In this document: one piece after another, positions 23,172 to 34,160 of the stretch
Position numbering within the stretch: the first letter of the stretch is position 1
How the letters are laid out: each line of letters starts with the position of its first letter
NCBI GenBank assembly: GCA_019925095.2
Contig: CM034401.1
Location: 12,808,338 to 12,872,337, forward strand
Source of the DNA: Dendrolimus kikuchii
Lineage: Eukaryota > Arthropoda > Insecta > Lepidoptera > Lasiocampidae
DNA length: 64,000 nucleotides
Direction of reading: 5' to 3'
Notes under the pieces: generated by a model
What the model saw: only the letters and a program-made list of their open reading frames with translations
Told to the model about the DNA's origin: nothing
The model's database searches: none
Program-made: the position numbers and the translations under genes

Positions 23172-23396
23172 TAATCGGCAGATAAAAACACATATTGTAT
23201 ATCCCCAAATTAAGCAAGTTATGCTTGTGTTACGAGTAATATACAAGGGACCCCTCTGGGGCCGATCCCAGACACCCAGGCCATAACAGTAAATAACGGA
23301 GAAAACCGAAAGTTATCATACCAGGAACCGAATCCGGAGCCTCTGCGTGCAGTGACGTTTGTCAGCAAAGGTTTTGTCCGCTCAACCACAGAGGGT
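23172..23396 (-). mobile_element. tRNA-derived SINE, family B
   Basis: On the minus strand it begins with CTCTGTGGTTGAGCGGACAA (A-box region), has a B-box-like CTCCGGATTCGGTTCCTGG and a body including CTGGGTGTCTGGGATCGGCC. It ends with CACAAGCATAACTTGCTTAA and ATATACAATATG-type sequence. Other copies: 55713, 61457, and shorter pieces at 11196 and 36840. Confidence 0.8.
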
Positions 23397-23566
23397 AATG
23401 TTGGTGGTAGTGACTGTGTCCAAATGGGTTCACTTTTTATCATGAATTTTTTAAACAAAAACAAACCGACTTCAAGCTGAAATGCAAAAAAATAAGTCAA
23501 TGCATTTGGCAATTCTGTTGTTGTTTTTTATGTTTTACTTGGTGCCGATTCCAAGATCTTGTATAA

Positions 23567-25075
23567 AATATTTATTCAAATCAAATCAAATCAAATCATT
23601 TTTATTGCGAACTAAGTGTAATACATAGGTCTTATTCAATATAGCTGAGAACTTATTACTTAGCTGGCCTTTCATAGCATCGCAATATAAAATTACTTAA
23701 CCTATCTCTATATAATATTTAATTTGGTGCCTTATAAATCTTTTATTTTATTTAAACAATACAACACAATATCTTTTTAATTACCTCTCATTTAAATAGT
23801 CTTGGACGCTATAATAGGATTTTTTTGTCAACCACTCGAATAATTTTTGTTTAAAAATATGAATATTACTTTCTTGCATTATATTATATGGTAACTTATT
23901 GTATATTCTCGGTGCCATCCCAAACACACTTTTATCATATAATGCAGTGGTATGCGGAGGCATACAAATTTTATTCTTATTAATATGTCGGGCACTTTTA
24001 TAATTTTCAAATAACGTTGGGTTGTTTTTAATTAACATAATAATTTCAAAAATATACAAAGAAGGAAATGTCAATATCTTAAAATCTATAAAAAATGGTT
24101 TACATGTATCCGTTTGTTTTAAATGAAATATGCATCTAAGGCATTTCTTTTGTGCTTTGAATATTCTCTCTCTGTCTGTAGAAAATCCCCAAAATATAAT
24201 TCCGTATCTTAAAACAGATGTAACATATGCATGAAATGCTATTAAAAGGGAATTCACATTTACAACTTTAGACATCATGTAGAGAGCATATGAAAATTTG
24301 CTTAACCTTGCACAAACTTCGTCTGTATGAAATTTCCAAGTTAGTTTATTATCTATATAGAGTCCTAAGAATTTTGTACAATTAACATGTTTTATACTTT
24401 TGTCAATATATAATAAGTCAGCTAAATCTAAATTATTATTACTATTACTAAATTTCATAATCTTTGTCTTTTCTAAATTAATTTTTAAATTATTTAATGT
24501 CAGCCATTCTATTATTTTGTCCAAATTATTATTTAACACTATTTCAAAACTATTTAACATGTCATCGCCAGCGAATATAGCTGTACTATCGTCAGCAAAT
24601 AAAATCATTGGATATTCTATTGACATTGGAAAATCATTTATATAAATTATAAATAAGAGAGGACCTAGAATGCTCCCTTGGGGCACTCCATAGTTTATCT
24701 GTCTAACCCGTGATTTATATGTTACTTCTTTTTTAGACTTAGTGCAAATTTTTCTAATGTGTGTTACCTGATGTCGTCCGCTTAGATAGGATTCTATTAG
24801 ATTTAAGGCGTTTCCCCGTACACCATAAGTGTTTAATTTTTTTATTAATATATCATGGTCCACGTAGTCAAAGGCTTTAGTTAAATCCATATACATGGCA
24901 GATACGGGTATTTTGTTGTCAATACATTTTATAATATTTTCAAGGACGCGGTAAATAGCCATGTTAATATTTTTATTTTTTCTGAATCCAAGTTGTTCAT
25001 CTATTAATATTTTATTTTTCTCAAAATATTCTTCGAGACATTCATGTATATGTTTTTCAATAATTTATTTAATTG
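23567..25075 (-). mobile_element. 5'-truncated LINE with reverse transcriptase domain
   Basis: Minus-strand non-LTR retrotransposon of the Jockey/CR1 type. The frame is open from about 25064 to a stop at 23781. Motifs in order: QLGFRKNKNIN, MDLTKAFDYVDHDILIKKLN (RT motif A), YGVPQGSILGPLLFIIYIND (motif B) and ILFADDSTAIFAGDD with the catalytic FADD box (motif C), then a C-terminal region ending FKQKLFEWLTKKSYYSVQDY. The frame is long and catalytic residues are intact, but the endonuclease domain and 5' end are missing. The 3' UTR ends with a repeated ATTTG tail (23573-23600). It is not a host gene. The insertion may be fairly young, because the frame has not decayed. Confidence 0.92.
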
Positions 25076-25088
25076 TTGCTTTTAAATT

Positions 25089-25426
25089 AATTTATTTGTT
25101 GCTTTTTAGTATAAAGTCTGTTTTTATGTTATGCCAGGTGGTAGGGCATTTTCCCGACTGGATGGCTACCACCCCTGGTCTAAAGTATGTCGCCATAACA
25201 ACCCTAAGTTGTGTTCCGGGATTAGTGACCAGGTTCCAGTTTCCCTTAAGAGAGTAGGAGCGCATTTGTAGCAACTTTGGTGTTACAAATGTCCATAGGC
25301 GATGGTAACCGCTTTCCATCAAGTGGGCTGTCTGCCTGTCTGCTGATCTCCTGCAATAAGAAAAAATAAATTGTAAAGATTTTTTTCCAAAAAAAAACCG
25401 ACTTTATACTAAAAAGCAACAAATAC
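25089..25426 (+). mobile_element. Family C retroelement flanked by 24-bp inverted repeats
   Basis: A family C copy (about 25128-25372) with AGGTGGTAGGGCATTTTCCC, TTGTGTTCCGGGATTAGTGA and TGTCCATAGGCGATGGTAAC, ending CTCCTGCAATAAG plus an A-rich tail. It sits between TTTGTTGCTTTTTAGTATAA (25089) and its reverse complement TTATACTAAAAAGCAACAAA (25405). Such flanking inverted repeats are not expected of a SINE, so the copy may have landed inside, or been captured by, a foldback DNA element. Confidence 0.65.
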
Positions 25427-25817
25427 ATATTTTATACAAGATCTTGAACCTTTTAGTTGTTTGAATAAAGTCAAGAGAAGACTCATTAGGTCCTCATTTG
25501 GTGACAGTGGGACCATCTCAGGATACTCTTCCAAATAAAGAAAAAATATTGAAAATCGGTTTACAGTTGACAGAGAAATTGCGTAACAAACATATAAAGT
25601 AAAAACACAGTCGAAACGAGACCCTCCTTCTTTTGGAAGTAGATTAAAAAAACGCCGTTAATGATTAGCTCCATTAATGTATACAAATACATTATCTGTT
25701 AATGTTTAAAGTCATTAACAATTAATAACAATGTCGCATCTCAAATTACGCATGAAATCCACAATAACATTATCCCAAGTGGAGCAGAGACATCAGGCAT
25801 CTCGTATTGTTTGAATA

Positions 25818-26098
25818 GTCCTTGTAGCTCAGTGGTTAACGGAATTGCATCCCAAACTTGCGTCGCAAATAACACGATTTCGAAACTTGTCCATACACCA
25901 TGCGCCACTTAGGAAATTTCCTGACCTAATCACATACGTGATGAAACCTGCACATCTATATAACGGTTGTATGAAATCCGCCAAGCCGTCTTGGACAAAT
26001 GAGGCCAGGTAATGTATACTCTTCGTTCCCCTAAAAATGAGGAGGACCAAGCCCAGTTGTGGCTCTTTCATAGGCTTGTATCATTATATTATTGTTAA
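25818..26098 (+). mobile_element. tRNA-derived SINE, family A, diverged copy
   Basis: It has the A-box region CTTGTAGCTCAGTGGTTAAC, a decayed B box (CGATTTCGAAACTTG), the shared body CACTTAGGAAATTTCCTGA, GCCAAGCCGTCTTGGACAA, and the tail CCAGTTGTGGCTCTTTCATA followed by AT-rich sequence. Clearly older than the copy at 31601. Confidence 0.7.
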
Positions 26099-26118
26099 TC
26101 TATTTTTCATATTTTATT

Positions 26119-26405
26119 AGAAATCACTTCTTCGTGGAATGCTCTGGTGGTTCGGGCATGTGGAAAGAATGCATGATGAAAGAATGACTAAACAGATATA
26201 CAATGCAAAAGTGGATGGATGCAGAAGTCGTGGAAGGCCACGACACACCTTCCATGATCAAATTGATCGTGTACTAGCGGTGATGTCAGGAGCCTTAAGG
26301 ACAGACGAGCGTGCATGACAAGAGTTATGAATGTCAAAGAAGCAAGTGAGGTGTATAAGAATGGGCCTAAATGGCGCTCTGTTGTTCGTGCCTACCCCGC
26401 AAGGG
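26119..26405 (+). mobile_element. RTE-type LINE C-terminal fragment with frameshift
   Basis: Encodes LLRGMLWWFGHVERMHDERM, TKQIYNAKVDGCRSRGRPRH and then, after a one-base frameshift near 26317, MTRVMNVKEASEVYKNGPKW and RSVVRAYPARELT with a stop. This GHVERM...GRPR...ACM pattern is the usual C-terminus of arthropod LINE ORF2. Upstream parts are missing. Pseudogene. Confidence 0.8.
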
Positions 26406-27034
26406 AACTGACGTGAAGTTATGTAGGTATGTATGTACTTCTTCGTGGGAGCGGTCGCCAGCGCACCAAGTTTTCGATGAATCGCTATCCATCACCTTAA
26501 TCAAAGTGAATTATAATGTAATTACAATTATTGTCAAGAGTGATAATTGTTATTTACTCAATAGAAACATTATTTTGTTAAATTAGACAAGTAAAGTTAT
26601 TGCAGTTCATAAAAGTTGTTCATTTTATCAATCTATCTACATATTCATGCCAAATCATCATGAAATCTGATGAATAAAGCCTTCTCGAGCTTTTACGGCT
26701 ATAATGAGCTTACTAATATATAAAAAAAAATTGAAAATGAAACTACTATATATATACATATCACGTCTGCATGTATTTATAAATAAAATATGAAAATAAA
26801 CTAATCTAAATGTCTCGCTCGAGGTGAATGGATAAGTATGAAGTCACTTTCAAGAATACTTGTGTGGGAGCACATCGAAATACCACTCATCCACCTACGG
26901 CGTTCTGATGTTTATTATGCAGGTCAGTGATAATAAAATTTATTATTCTGCTATGAACATTTTCAACTACACAGTACATTCATTCATTCCGGTCAGTAGC
27001 ACATCTCCCTTTCCATGACTAATATTTAAATAAA

Positions 27035-27240
27035 TCTGGTCCCCCCCTGGGAATGGAGCCTAGAGTCCAGGCTACCGGTGGTTAAGACTCCAATTACAGG
27101 AATTTACTCACAATGCGGGCCATGTCCAACAGAGCTGCCTTCTTTACTCGTCCTTTCAGCCACAAACCAAAAGAGAGCGTTTTAAAATGGCGGTCAAGGG
27201 TCTTCGCTATCGTTACTATGATTTTAGAGGCCAAGTTCCA
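27035..27240 (-). mobile_element. LINE ORF2 C-terminal fragment
   Basis: The minus-strand frame TLSFGLWLKGRVKKAALLDM ARIVSKFL ends in a stop, followed by GGAGTCTTAACCACCGGTAG and CCTGGACTCTAGGCTCC. Conserved tail of a lepidopteran LINE (KGRVRKAALLDMARIV type). No other domain remains. Confidence 0.7.
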
Positions 27241-27559
27241 CATAGCAGTAACATCGTGAGCAAGAAAAAAATTAAAATATTTATATTTTATTTTATTTAA
27301 AAAATGTAATCGTTAGTATTTTGTTATAAAGTAATGTACTGGTATTTTTTATATATTTTACAAATATTTTAAGAAAATAAGATAATAAATATAAGTCCCA
27401 ATTCGCCATGATGTCGTTATTATGTCGTTAGATACAATTATTATATTATAATGACGGTGGGGGAAAATACCGTGACGTTATATAATATTGATGTTACCCA
27501 TGTGTGAAATACGCCAATCAAATGTGATACCGGTTAAACGCAAACCTATATGTAACCAA

Positions 27560-27660
27560 TGTCTGACAAGTATTTTGGGTATACCGTCTGTACCCGTAAA
27601 TGAGGAAACACGATCCCGTCAGTGGAACGTTATTGGACTGATTTTATTATATTAAATAGC
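27560..27660 (+). mobile_element. SINE family A 3' fragment
   Basis: Matches the 3' third of family A: TCTGACAAGTATTTTGGGTA, TACCGTCTGTACCC and GATCCCGTCAGTGGAACGTT followed by ATTGGACTGATTTTATTA. Confidence 0.6.
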
Positions 27661-27678
27661 CTATTAATTTGCCTACTA

Positions 27679-28652
27679 TCCCTATCCCTATTAAGATAAT
27701 AAATGCGAAAGTAACTCTGCCTGTCTGTCTCTTACAATTTCATGACAAAGCCAGTGGACCGATTTGGCTAAAATTCAGTATATATATCTTTTTGATGTCA
27801 ATGATGAATATAGGATACTTTTTATCCTGAAAAATGGGATAGTTTCCGGGATCACATATATTTGTCTTTTTGTTTGTTATCCTTTTACGGAAAAAATAAT
27901 GGACCGATTTGGTTTAAATTTGGTACATAATATGTAATTTTAATACCGAGTGTAGACAAGTGATACTTTTCATCCCGGATAATGGGATAGATTTATGTAA
28001 AGGTTATTTCGGAAAGTAGGATAGGTTTTTTTTGTGATTTGTCTTTTTGGTCACTTACGTAGTTTACAGATAGATAGATGAGGAATAGATAAATAAAACT
28101 GAAACGGGTTGAAATAGGGAATAACCGTTTGTATGGGAGACCAATCATTTCTCAAGTTTATAGATTTAATAATTCATCGTCTATAGAAAATGCGATAGTA
28201 ATTCGATCTGCCTGTCTATTAAGCTTTCACGTAAAAACTACTAGGAGTACTGGATCGGTTTTGCTGTAATTTTTATGTCGCCATAACAACCTTGAGTTGT
28301 GTTCCGGCATTAGTGACCAGGTTCCAGTATCCCTTAAGGGAGCAGCAGCGCATTTGTAGCAACTTTGCTGTTGCAAATGTCCATAGGCGATGGTAACCGC
28401 TTTCCATCAAGTGGGCCGCCTGCCTGTCTGCTGATCTCCTGCAATAAAAAAAAAACAAAAAAAAATGGACATAGACATTTTTTCATCACGGGAGATGGGA
28501 TAGTTAGTGATATAAAATTAAGTGAATCTTTCGGGGGCAAATAGCATTAACATAAAAATTTATTACAATGTAACCTATATTAATACCTGCTCTTTAAACA
28601 AGAGGTACGCCCCAGAGTTTGACCCGCGGCGTAGCCGCGAGGTAAACTCTAG
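27679..28652 (+). mobile_element. Non-autonomous Helitron with internal repeats and a nested retroelement
   Basis: It starts TCCCTATCCCTATTAAGATA after a host A at 27678 and ends with CCGCGGCGTAGCCGCGAGG then TAAACTCTAG before a host T at 28653. A/T insertion, 5' TC, 3' hairpin and CTAG are the Helitron hallmarks. The interior has about three diverged tandem units, each with a GGACCGATTTGGTT-type motif, a GATACTTTTTATCCTG-type motif and GGGATAG, starting near 27766, 27900 and 28250. A family C retroelement interrupts it at 28275-28466. No replicase gene is present. Confidence 0.8.
28275..28466 (+). mobile_element. Family C retroelement nested in a Helitron
   Basis: A 5'-truncated copy starting GTCGCCATAACAACC, with TTGTGTTCCGGCATTAGTGA and CCGCTTTCCATCAAGTGGGC, ending CTCCTGCAAT plus a long A-rich tail. 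The Helitron sequence resumes right after at TGGACATAGAC. The order of events is therefore Helitron first, retroelement second. Confidence 0.85.
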
Positions 28653-28839
28653 TATGTTATAAAGTTGTTTACAATGAATATTGAAACTAGAGATTGGTAT
28701 GTATTTTTTATTTATTGTAATACTAGGCCGTATATGATTTACCATCGAAACTTATAATTAATTTTTATGAAGTATACAGAAAATTTGAAGTCGCTCAAAT
28801 TTATCTAATTATCTTTGGTTAAGATTGAGGTAGCTGACG

Positions 28840-29250
28840 TCATCATAAATAAATATAGAGAGAAGGGGGGATTGAAGTAGTAGAACATATTACAGACGAT
28901 GTAGAAAGGCAGCAGACGGAAATTTTCTGAATAATTTTTTGTAGCTGAAAGCCCCAAGATAGCGATTGGTCTAAATAAATATCTAGATTCTTCTCTACAA
29001 AATGATAATAAGTAAATAAAACAGTAGCTGTTGAAACGACAATAATAACGAAATTACAGCACATCACAGAATGAGACCGGGAGCGCGTAAGATACAAGCG
29101 TGACATCAGTTGTATTAAACGGAAACGGAAGTATACGTCCGATACTGCGTCTGACGTACGCAACGCTGGCACCGGACAAAAGATGTGTTGCGTACACCGG
29201 AAGCATGCCAATGTCGCGGGTGAACCTCTCACCTTAGAACGGCTAAATTA
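28840..29250. other. Unclassified GC-richer block
   Basis: A block with more GC and CpG than its flanks (for example GAGACCGGGAGCGCGTAAG and CCGATACTGCGTCTGACG). The minus strand stays open for about 129 codons up to an ATG near 29232, but I see no family motif, signal or splice support. It may be an old mobile element or an unrecognised exon region. Confidence 0.3.
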
Positions 29251-30549
29251 AATAAAGGCAGCGGTCTTAGTGAAACTTTTGGAAAAACGTGTTTGGCATG
29301 GCCGAAATTCAGGTCGACTTTCATGTAATAGACATAGACAGAATTGAAAATTGTTTCGCAAATTACATACGCTTAGATAATAGGAAGTAATCGATCCGAG
29401 GTTAGGCAAGATTCTGAAAGTTCTTTTTTAAAATATATACTGGCATGATTAAAATTTTATCCATATAAGACTTTTTTAAACAGGGTCTTGTAAGCCCGGT
29501 AACTCGTCTGACATATAAACAAAGATTGTCTTCAGCAGAATTATAATATTAAAACTTTAAAAGTAGATAAAATACATTTTCATTACTTCAAAATAAATAA
29601 CAACTGTAAATAAACCATCCAGCCATATAAGTCATTGGCCTTCTTTATCCTTTAAGGATTCAAAAACGCAAAAAAAAAATTAAGAGTGAATTTTAATTTT
29701 TGACTAATTTTGTGTTAAAGAAACTGTATTCTTGATTATAAAAGCTTTAAAAACCGAGAAAAAAAATGACCAGAGGCGCTAACCAGTCATAAAGTATTTA
29801 GGGGATTTTCGGAAATATATGTTTATATTGGGTATTGCCATAATCTTCTTCCAGGCTAATATGGTTACAATTTTTAGCAAATGACATCTATTTAATTTAT
29901 AAAATATATGCGTTTTCAAAATGTGATTTATCATAACAACAGTATGTAAAATAAAATTAAAAATAAACATTATTTAGGAATCGATTTGTTACGAAACATT
30001 AATCGATTCATGCAATTTGTATAATCTCGGAAATTATAATAAAGAGTTTACCCGCACCGCGAATACGAAGTTCAATATTTGAAGAAATACTTTAACGGAG
30101 AAGCTGTAAATTAAAAAGGCGTCGAGCAACTGAAATAAATCACGACTTCAAAATGTTCCTCAGTAATTTTGGATGTTTAGGACAGCTATGTAAGTAAAAC
30201 TTGAGTGGTAACAAGGCGACTGGTAACTGTGAACTTTATTGATTAAGTTTTTTAAGCACGCGCTTTATTTATTTATATCTATGTGGCACACACAAGTTAC
30301 GGTCGTAAAAGTCTAAGAAATACATGTTATTAGATTTCTAAGGATTACGCCTACTCTTAACGTAAGCACATCAATGTAACCTTCTATTTGTGTTCTGAAA
30401 TATAGGTATACTAACTTTATTTGGAAATAGTTGACGTGGTAGAGCTATGCTGGGATCAATATCTTGATCACAGCACGCTGGGTGTGATAGCACTCACAGA
30501 ATACCGGCGTTAAATGCTTAGCCTTAAATTAATCGTGTTTTGTATGGTG
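29251..30549. other. Intergenic DNA, nothing recognised
   Basis: AT-rich, no coding or repeat signature recognised. Confidence 0.45.
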
Positions 30550-30780
30550 TGTAGGAGTTCTGATGATCCACTTTACCCTTCTCCTATCTTATCACCCCTC
30601 CCGTCTACGTCCATCTACCGATATCCCAGCTCCCTTACTGTTCCGTCCCTCTATCCCACGCCTCCTATCTCACCCCCTCGTTCCATTCTAGAGACTATCA
30701 ACGGGTTGGCATTGCTCTGGCGTTGTAAACGTCTGTTGGTTTCCATTAGAGAGGTGCATAAAACACCTCTGTATTACGTA
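30550..30780 (+). repeat. C/T-rich dispersed repeat
   Basis: A pyrimidine-rich stretch (CTTCTCCTATCTTATCACCC and CTCCTATCTCACCCCCTCG) followed by CAACGGGTTGGCATTGCTCT and a GTCTGTTGGTTTCC-type tail. A diverged relative lies at 47465 with CTCCTATCTCATTCCTTCTA and CAACGGGTTAGCTTCGCCCC. This looks like a lepidopteran retroelement 3' region. Confidence 0.5.
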
Positions 30781-30975
30781 TAGGAGTATAATTCATTCAG
30801 TGTACTTTTAGAAATATACTTAATCGTTGTTTTCCGATTGTAATTTGCCTGTCGTTGGACTATAGATAGTGCAATTAAACGACGCAGTATATTTTTCTGG
30901 GAGAGCGTCCAGCGTCTGATTGGGGTCGGAGATATGCTTTGCGGTTCGCTGGAAGCGCTGCCACCGACACGCCGC

Positions 30976-31039
30976 TATATATTACCCACAGTTTGCCGGC
31001 TAGTTCAGTCGGCCGGAATTAGCCCTCTACACCAGTTAT
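30976..31039 (+). promoter_or_regulatory. Putative core promoter: TATA, Inr and DPE
   Basis: TATATATTA starts at 30976. An arthropod initiator TTCAGTC follows with its A at 31007, exactly 31 bases downstream. AGTTAT at 31034-31039 fits the DPE consensus RGWYVT and lies at +28 to +33. The surrounding 30895-31045 is GC-richer than its neighbours. A transcript would run rightward; the first ATG (31038) opens only a 14-codon frame. No downstream coding exon was recognised, so the product could be a spliced gene with a non-coding first exon, a non-coding RNA, or a mobile-element transcript. Confidence 0.45.
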
Positions 31040-31600
31040 GAACATCCAAGCCTACTATACGAATTTAATAAATAATGTTTCTTAAAACATTGTAAACAAA
31101 GTGATTGTCTTTATTATTCATAACTGTTTTATATTTCACGATATTGTTGTACTAGTTGACTAGTTATTAATTAAATCATATTTGATTTGTGACCAAAAAA
31201 TGTAGTGTTTATCTATTAGTGAGGTGAATTTGTAGCACTGAAATGAATATTCGATAATGCTATGTAAAGCTTAAGTTTTATATATCAAGATAATTTAAAT
31301 AAAGTAGTACAAAGAAGAAACTTAACTTATACTGTTTCCTACCTATAATTCTTTAAGACTATAAGTAGAATACTGGGTCTAGGTCGTCGAAGCCAATGTG
31401 TCAGGTTCCCAGAAGGCTTAAACAAAGTTATTCTTATTTATACATATTATAGCTTCACAAAATATCCATATAACAATTTTGAACTTGTAAACTCAAATCT
31501 AAGTTAATTATCTAAGGCTTACCTTTAAGATACAGGATTATAAGATATTTAATAGTCTTATTTGACCATGAAATATAATATGTATAATAAAAAAATATAA

Positions 31601-31905
31601 GTCGTGGTAGTGTAATTGGCTAGCGCACGCGCCCCCAACTCAGACGGCGCGGGTTCGATCCTGGCCAGAACGCATGCACCACTTAGTCAGTTTTCTGATA
31701 TAATGTGCATATTGTTATAATTACCACGTGCTAACAACGGTGAAGGAAAACATCGTGATACAACCTACATCGAGATAACTGATGTGTCAAACCTGCCAAG
31801 CCGCCTTGGACAAGCGTGGCGGGTATACTGTCCGTTACCCCTATAATGGGAGACCCGAGTCCAGCAGTGGGACATTTATGGGCTGATATTATATTTAATT
31901 ATTAT
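31601..31905 (+). mobile_element. tRNA-derived SINE, family A, best copy
   Basis: RNA polymerase III A-box region GTAATTGGCTAGCGCACGCG and B box GGTTCGATCC (31652-31661) at tRNA-like spacing. The body has CACTTAGTCAGTTTTCTGAT and CCAAGCCGCCTTGGACAAGC; the tail GTCCAGCAGTGGGACATTTA is followed by TGGGCTGATATTA and AT-rich sequence. The 3' tail resembles that of the RTE LINE at 32656, which may supply its reverse transcription. Other copies: 25818, 27560, 36043, 53878. Confidence 0.85.
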
Positions 31906-32070
31906 TAAAAAAATCCTATATTTTAATATTATGCTATCATTACGTTGAAACTTTCGCTCGTAGAAATAAAGTAAAAAATATTTTTAGCATTTTTTTTAAA
32001 TTAAGGACATCTAAATAAATTCCTGTTTCATATAAAGTCCGTTATGTAAGTAGTGTAACCCACACTACTG

Positions 32071-32109
32071 GAAATGTGTTTGACTACAACCCGTAGTCAA
32101 ACACATTCC
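32071..32109. repeat. Hairpin with 17-bp stem
   Basis: GAAATGTGTTTGACTAC and GTAGTCAAACACATTCC pair around a 5-nt loop with one mismatch. No element or gene context recognised. Confidence 0.6.
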
Positions 32110-32655
32110 CTCATTTTATTGTCTAAATTTTGAAACTAATTACCAACTTAATTTAAGTAAATAATCAGCATATTTTTACCAAATCAACGAACGAATTGCA
32201 GTACGCGATTTTAGTCACACTTTTTAAAAAAAATAAACCTTATTAGTACACGTAATAATAATGCGAGTCGCATTAAGGTGAAATTCACTTAAGCACTCAT
32301 AATACGTCTCACTATACCAGCCAGGAGCGCCAATTCAACTTAATTAAAGTGGGGATTGTCCTATTTGCAGGAAAACATCCGACCAGCCGGCGGGAGACGG
32401 TGGGATTCCCTGGAGACATGTTAATTTAATAGGAGGTGTTAAATAAAGCCAGGGGAACATAATGGACGGCCAAGTCTTAATCGAATTGAATGACTACGTA
32501 GTAGAAAAATCAACGAAAATAATTAAGAACGTGCTGTGTCAGTCATAGTTATTGGATTTATTTGTACCAAATTTCATGAAAACCATTTTACATACAATCA
32601 CAATAGTGAAAAGCTAATGACAATATACAAAGTACAAACATTCTTACTAAGTTTC

Positions 32656-34160
32656 GTCATCAGCCAATCACAACCCACTGCTGGACGTAGGCCTCGCCGT
32701 GTCGGCGCCACTCATCCCGGTTCCCCGCCTTCCTCATCCAGCGCCTACCGGCAACCTTGCGCAGGTCGTCAATCCATCGGGCTGGAGGGCGTCCGACAGT
32801 ACTTTTACGGAGACACGTTCTCCACTCCAGGACTGGTCTAATTCATCGGCCATCGGTCCTGCCACAGATGTGACCGGCCCACTTCCACTTCAACTTACTA
32901 ATTTTGCAAGCTATGTCGGTTACCTTGGTTCTCTTATGGATATCGTCGTTTCTAATTCTATCCAGAAGAGAAACACCCAATATAGCTCACTCTATAACCC
33001 GTTGAGCAACTTGAAATTTGTAGACCAGTCCTACCGTCAGTGTCCATGTTTCGGCCTTATAATAGGTCAGGAGTCTTCGAGCAGTGCGTCCTCCCCGGAC
33101 TCACTTTTATCTTCAGGTATTGCGGGACGGTCGACGAAAATACTTGACGAAGCTTACCGAATACTGCCAGCCCAATTGAATCCTCCTATTGGCTCCCCCT
33201 TCGAAGTTGTGCCTGCCTATATGTATTTTGTCCTATCCTGTATGTACATACATACATACATACATATCCTGTATGGACTATCTGTATTTTCTAGAGGGGT
33301 GCCATCGACGTTTACCGGTCTCGGCATGAAGTGTTAATTGAAAATGACTTTCGTTTTGTCCAAATTCATGCCGAGACCGACTCGCCGGGAGGAGTCATTT
33401 AAGCTGCTCAACATCTCGGTAAGTTCCTCCAAGGTCTTTGCAAAGATAACGATATCGTGCGCGAAACGGAGGTGAGAGATGCACTCACAGTTGATGTTGA
33501 TGCCCTGTCCACTCCAGTCCAGAATTTTGAAGACATCCTCATCGCGTTGGTGAACAGTTTCAGGGATATTACATCCCTCTGTCTCACCCCGCGGCGTATG
33601 CGTATAGGCTTCGCCCTCTGGTCCTGGATCTGGGCGGTAATCGTTGCAGCGTTGTACAGACATCTTGACATCTCAACACCTCTGTGTATCGCCAAACTAC
33701 ACGACATCTTTGTAAAGACTCCAGAACAGCCCAAGTTTCGATGGAATCCAAGACTTTCTCGTAGTCCACGAATGCCATACACAATGGCTGATATTTAGCC
33801 TTTTCAAAACCCAGCTTGCTCCGGTGGTTAGAACTCGTCAAGTCTTCTGGCGAAACGATTCGTGACGGCTCTCAAAAACAACTTATAGACGTGGTCCAAA
33901 AGTGAGATTGGCATGTAATTCTTCAAGAGAGTTTTATTACCCTTCTTGAAGAACAAGACCACCACACTTCTGCTCCACGTCTTCGGCACCGTGCCCCGTT
34001 AGATAACGGAATTGAAGTGCTCAGCCAAGGCCTTGAGGATTGATGTTCCTCCTGCCTTAAACAGCTCAGTTGTAATTCCGTCAGCACCCGGAGCCGTGCC
34101 ATTTCTAAGATGCCCGAGAGCTGCACTAATCTCGACCATATCGACCTCCGGAGCTAAATT
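32656..34160 (-). mobile_element. Decayed RTE-clade LINE
   Basis: Minus-strand ORF2 remnant spread over several frames. The 5' part has ISAALGHLRNGTAPGADGIT then TWSRSVVVLFFKKGNKTLLK and NYMPISLL. Motif A survives as MAFVDYEKVLDSIETWAVLE, motif B as IRRGVRQRDVISLKLFTNAM, and motif C as RFAHDIVIF, where the catalytic DD has become HD. The C-terminus is RPPARWIDDLRKVAGRRWMR, ending GEAYVQQWVVIG and stop. Frameshifts, stop codons and a deletion near 33815 make it dead. A (CATA)n tract lies inside it at 33242-33266. The 3' end GTCCAGCAGTGGG...GGCTGATGA is shared with 8449. Confidence 0.88.

Noticed and set aside
23781..24962. 393-codon frame as a host gene
   Set aside because: It carries reverse-transcriptase motifs (FADD box, PQGSILGP) and a LINE 3' tail, so it is a retrotransposon fragment.
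31601..31680. tRNA gene suggested by A and B boxes
   Set aside because: The sequence does not fold into a full cloverleaf that I can trace, and the boxes occur in several dispersed copies with a shared body and tail, so this is a tRNA-derived SINE. The same reasoning applies to the copies at 61457 and elsewhere.
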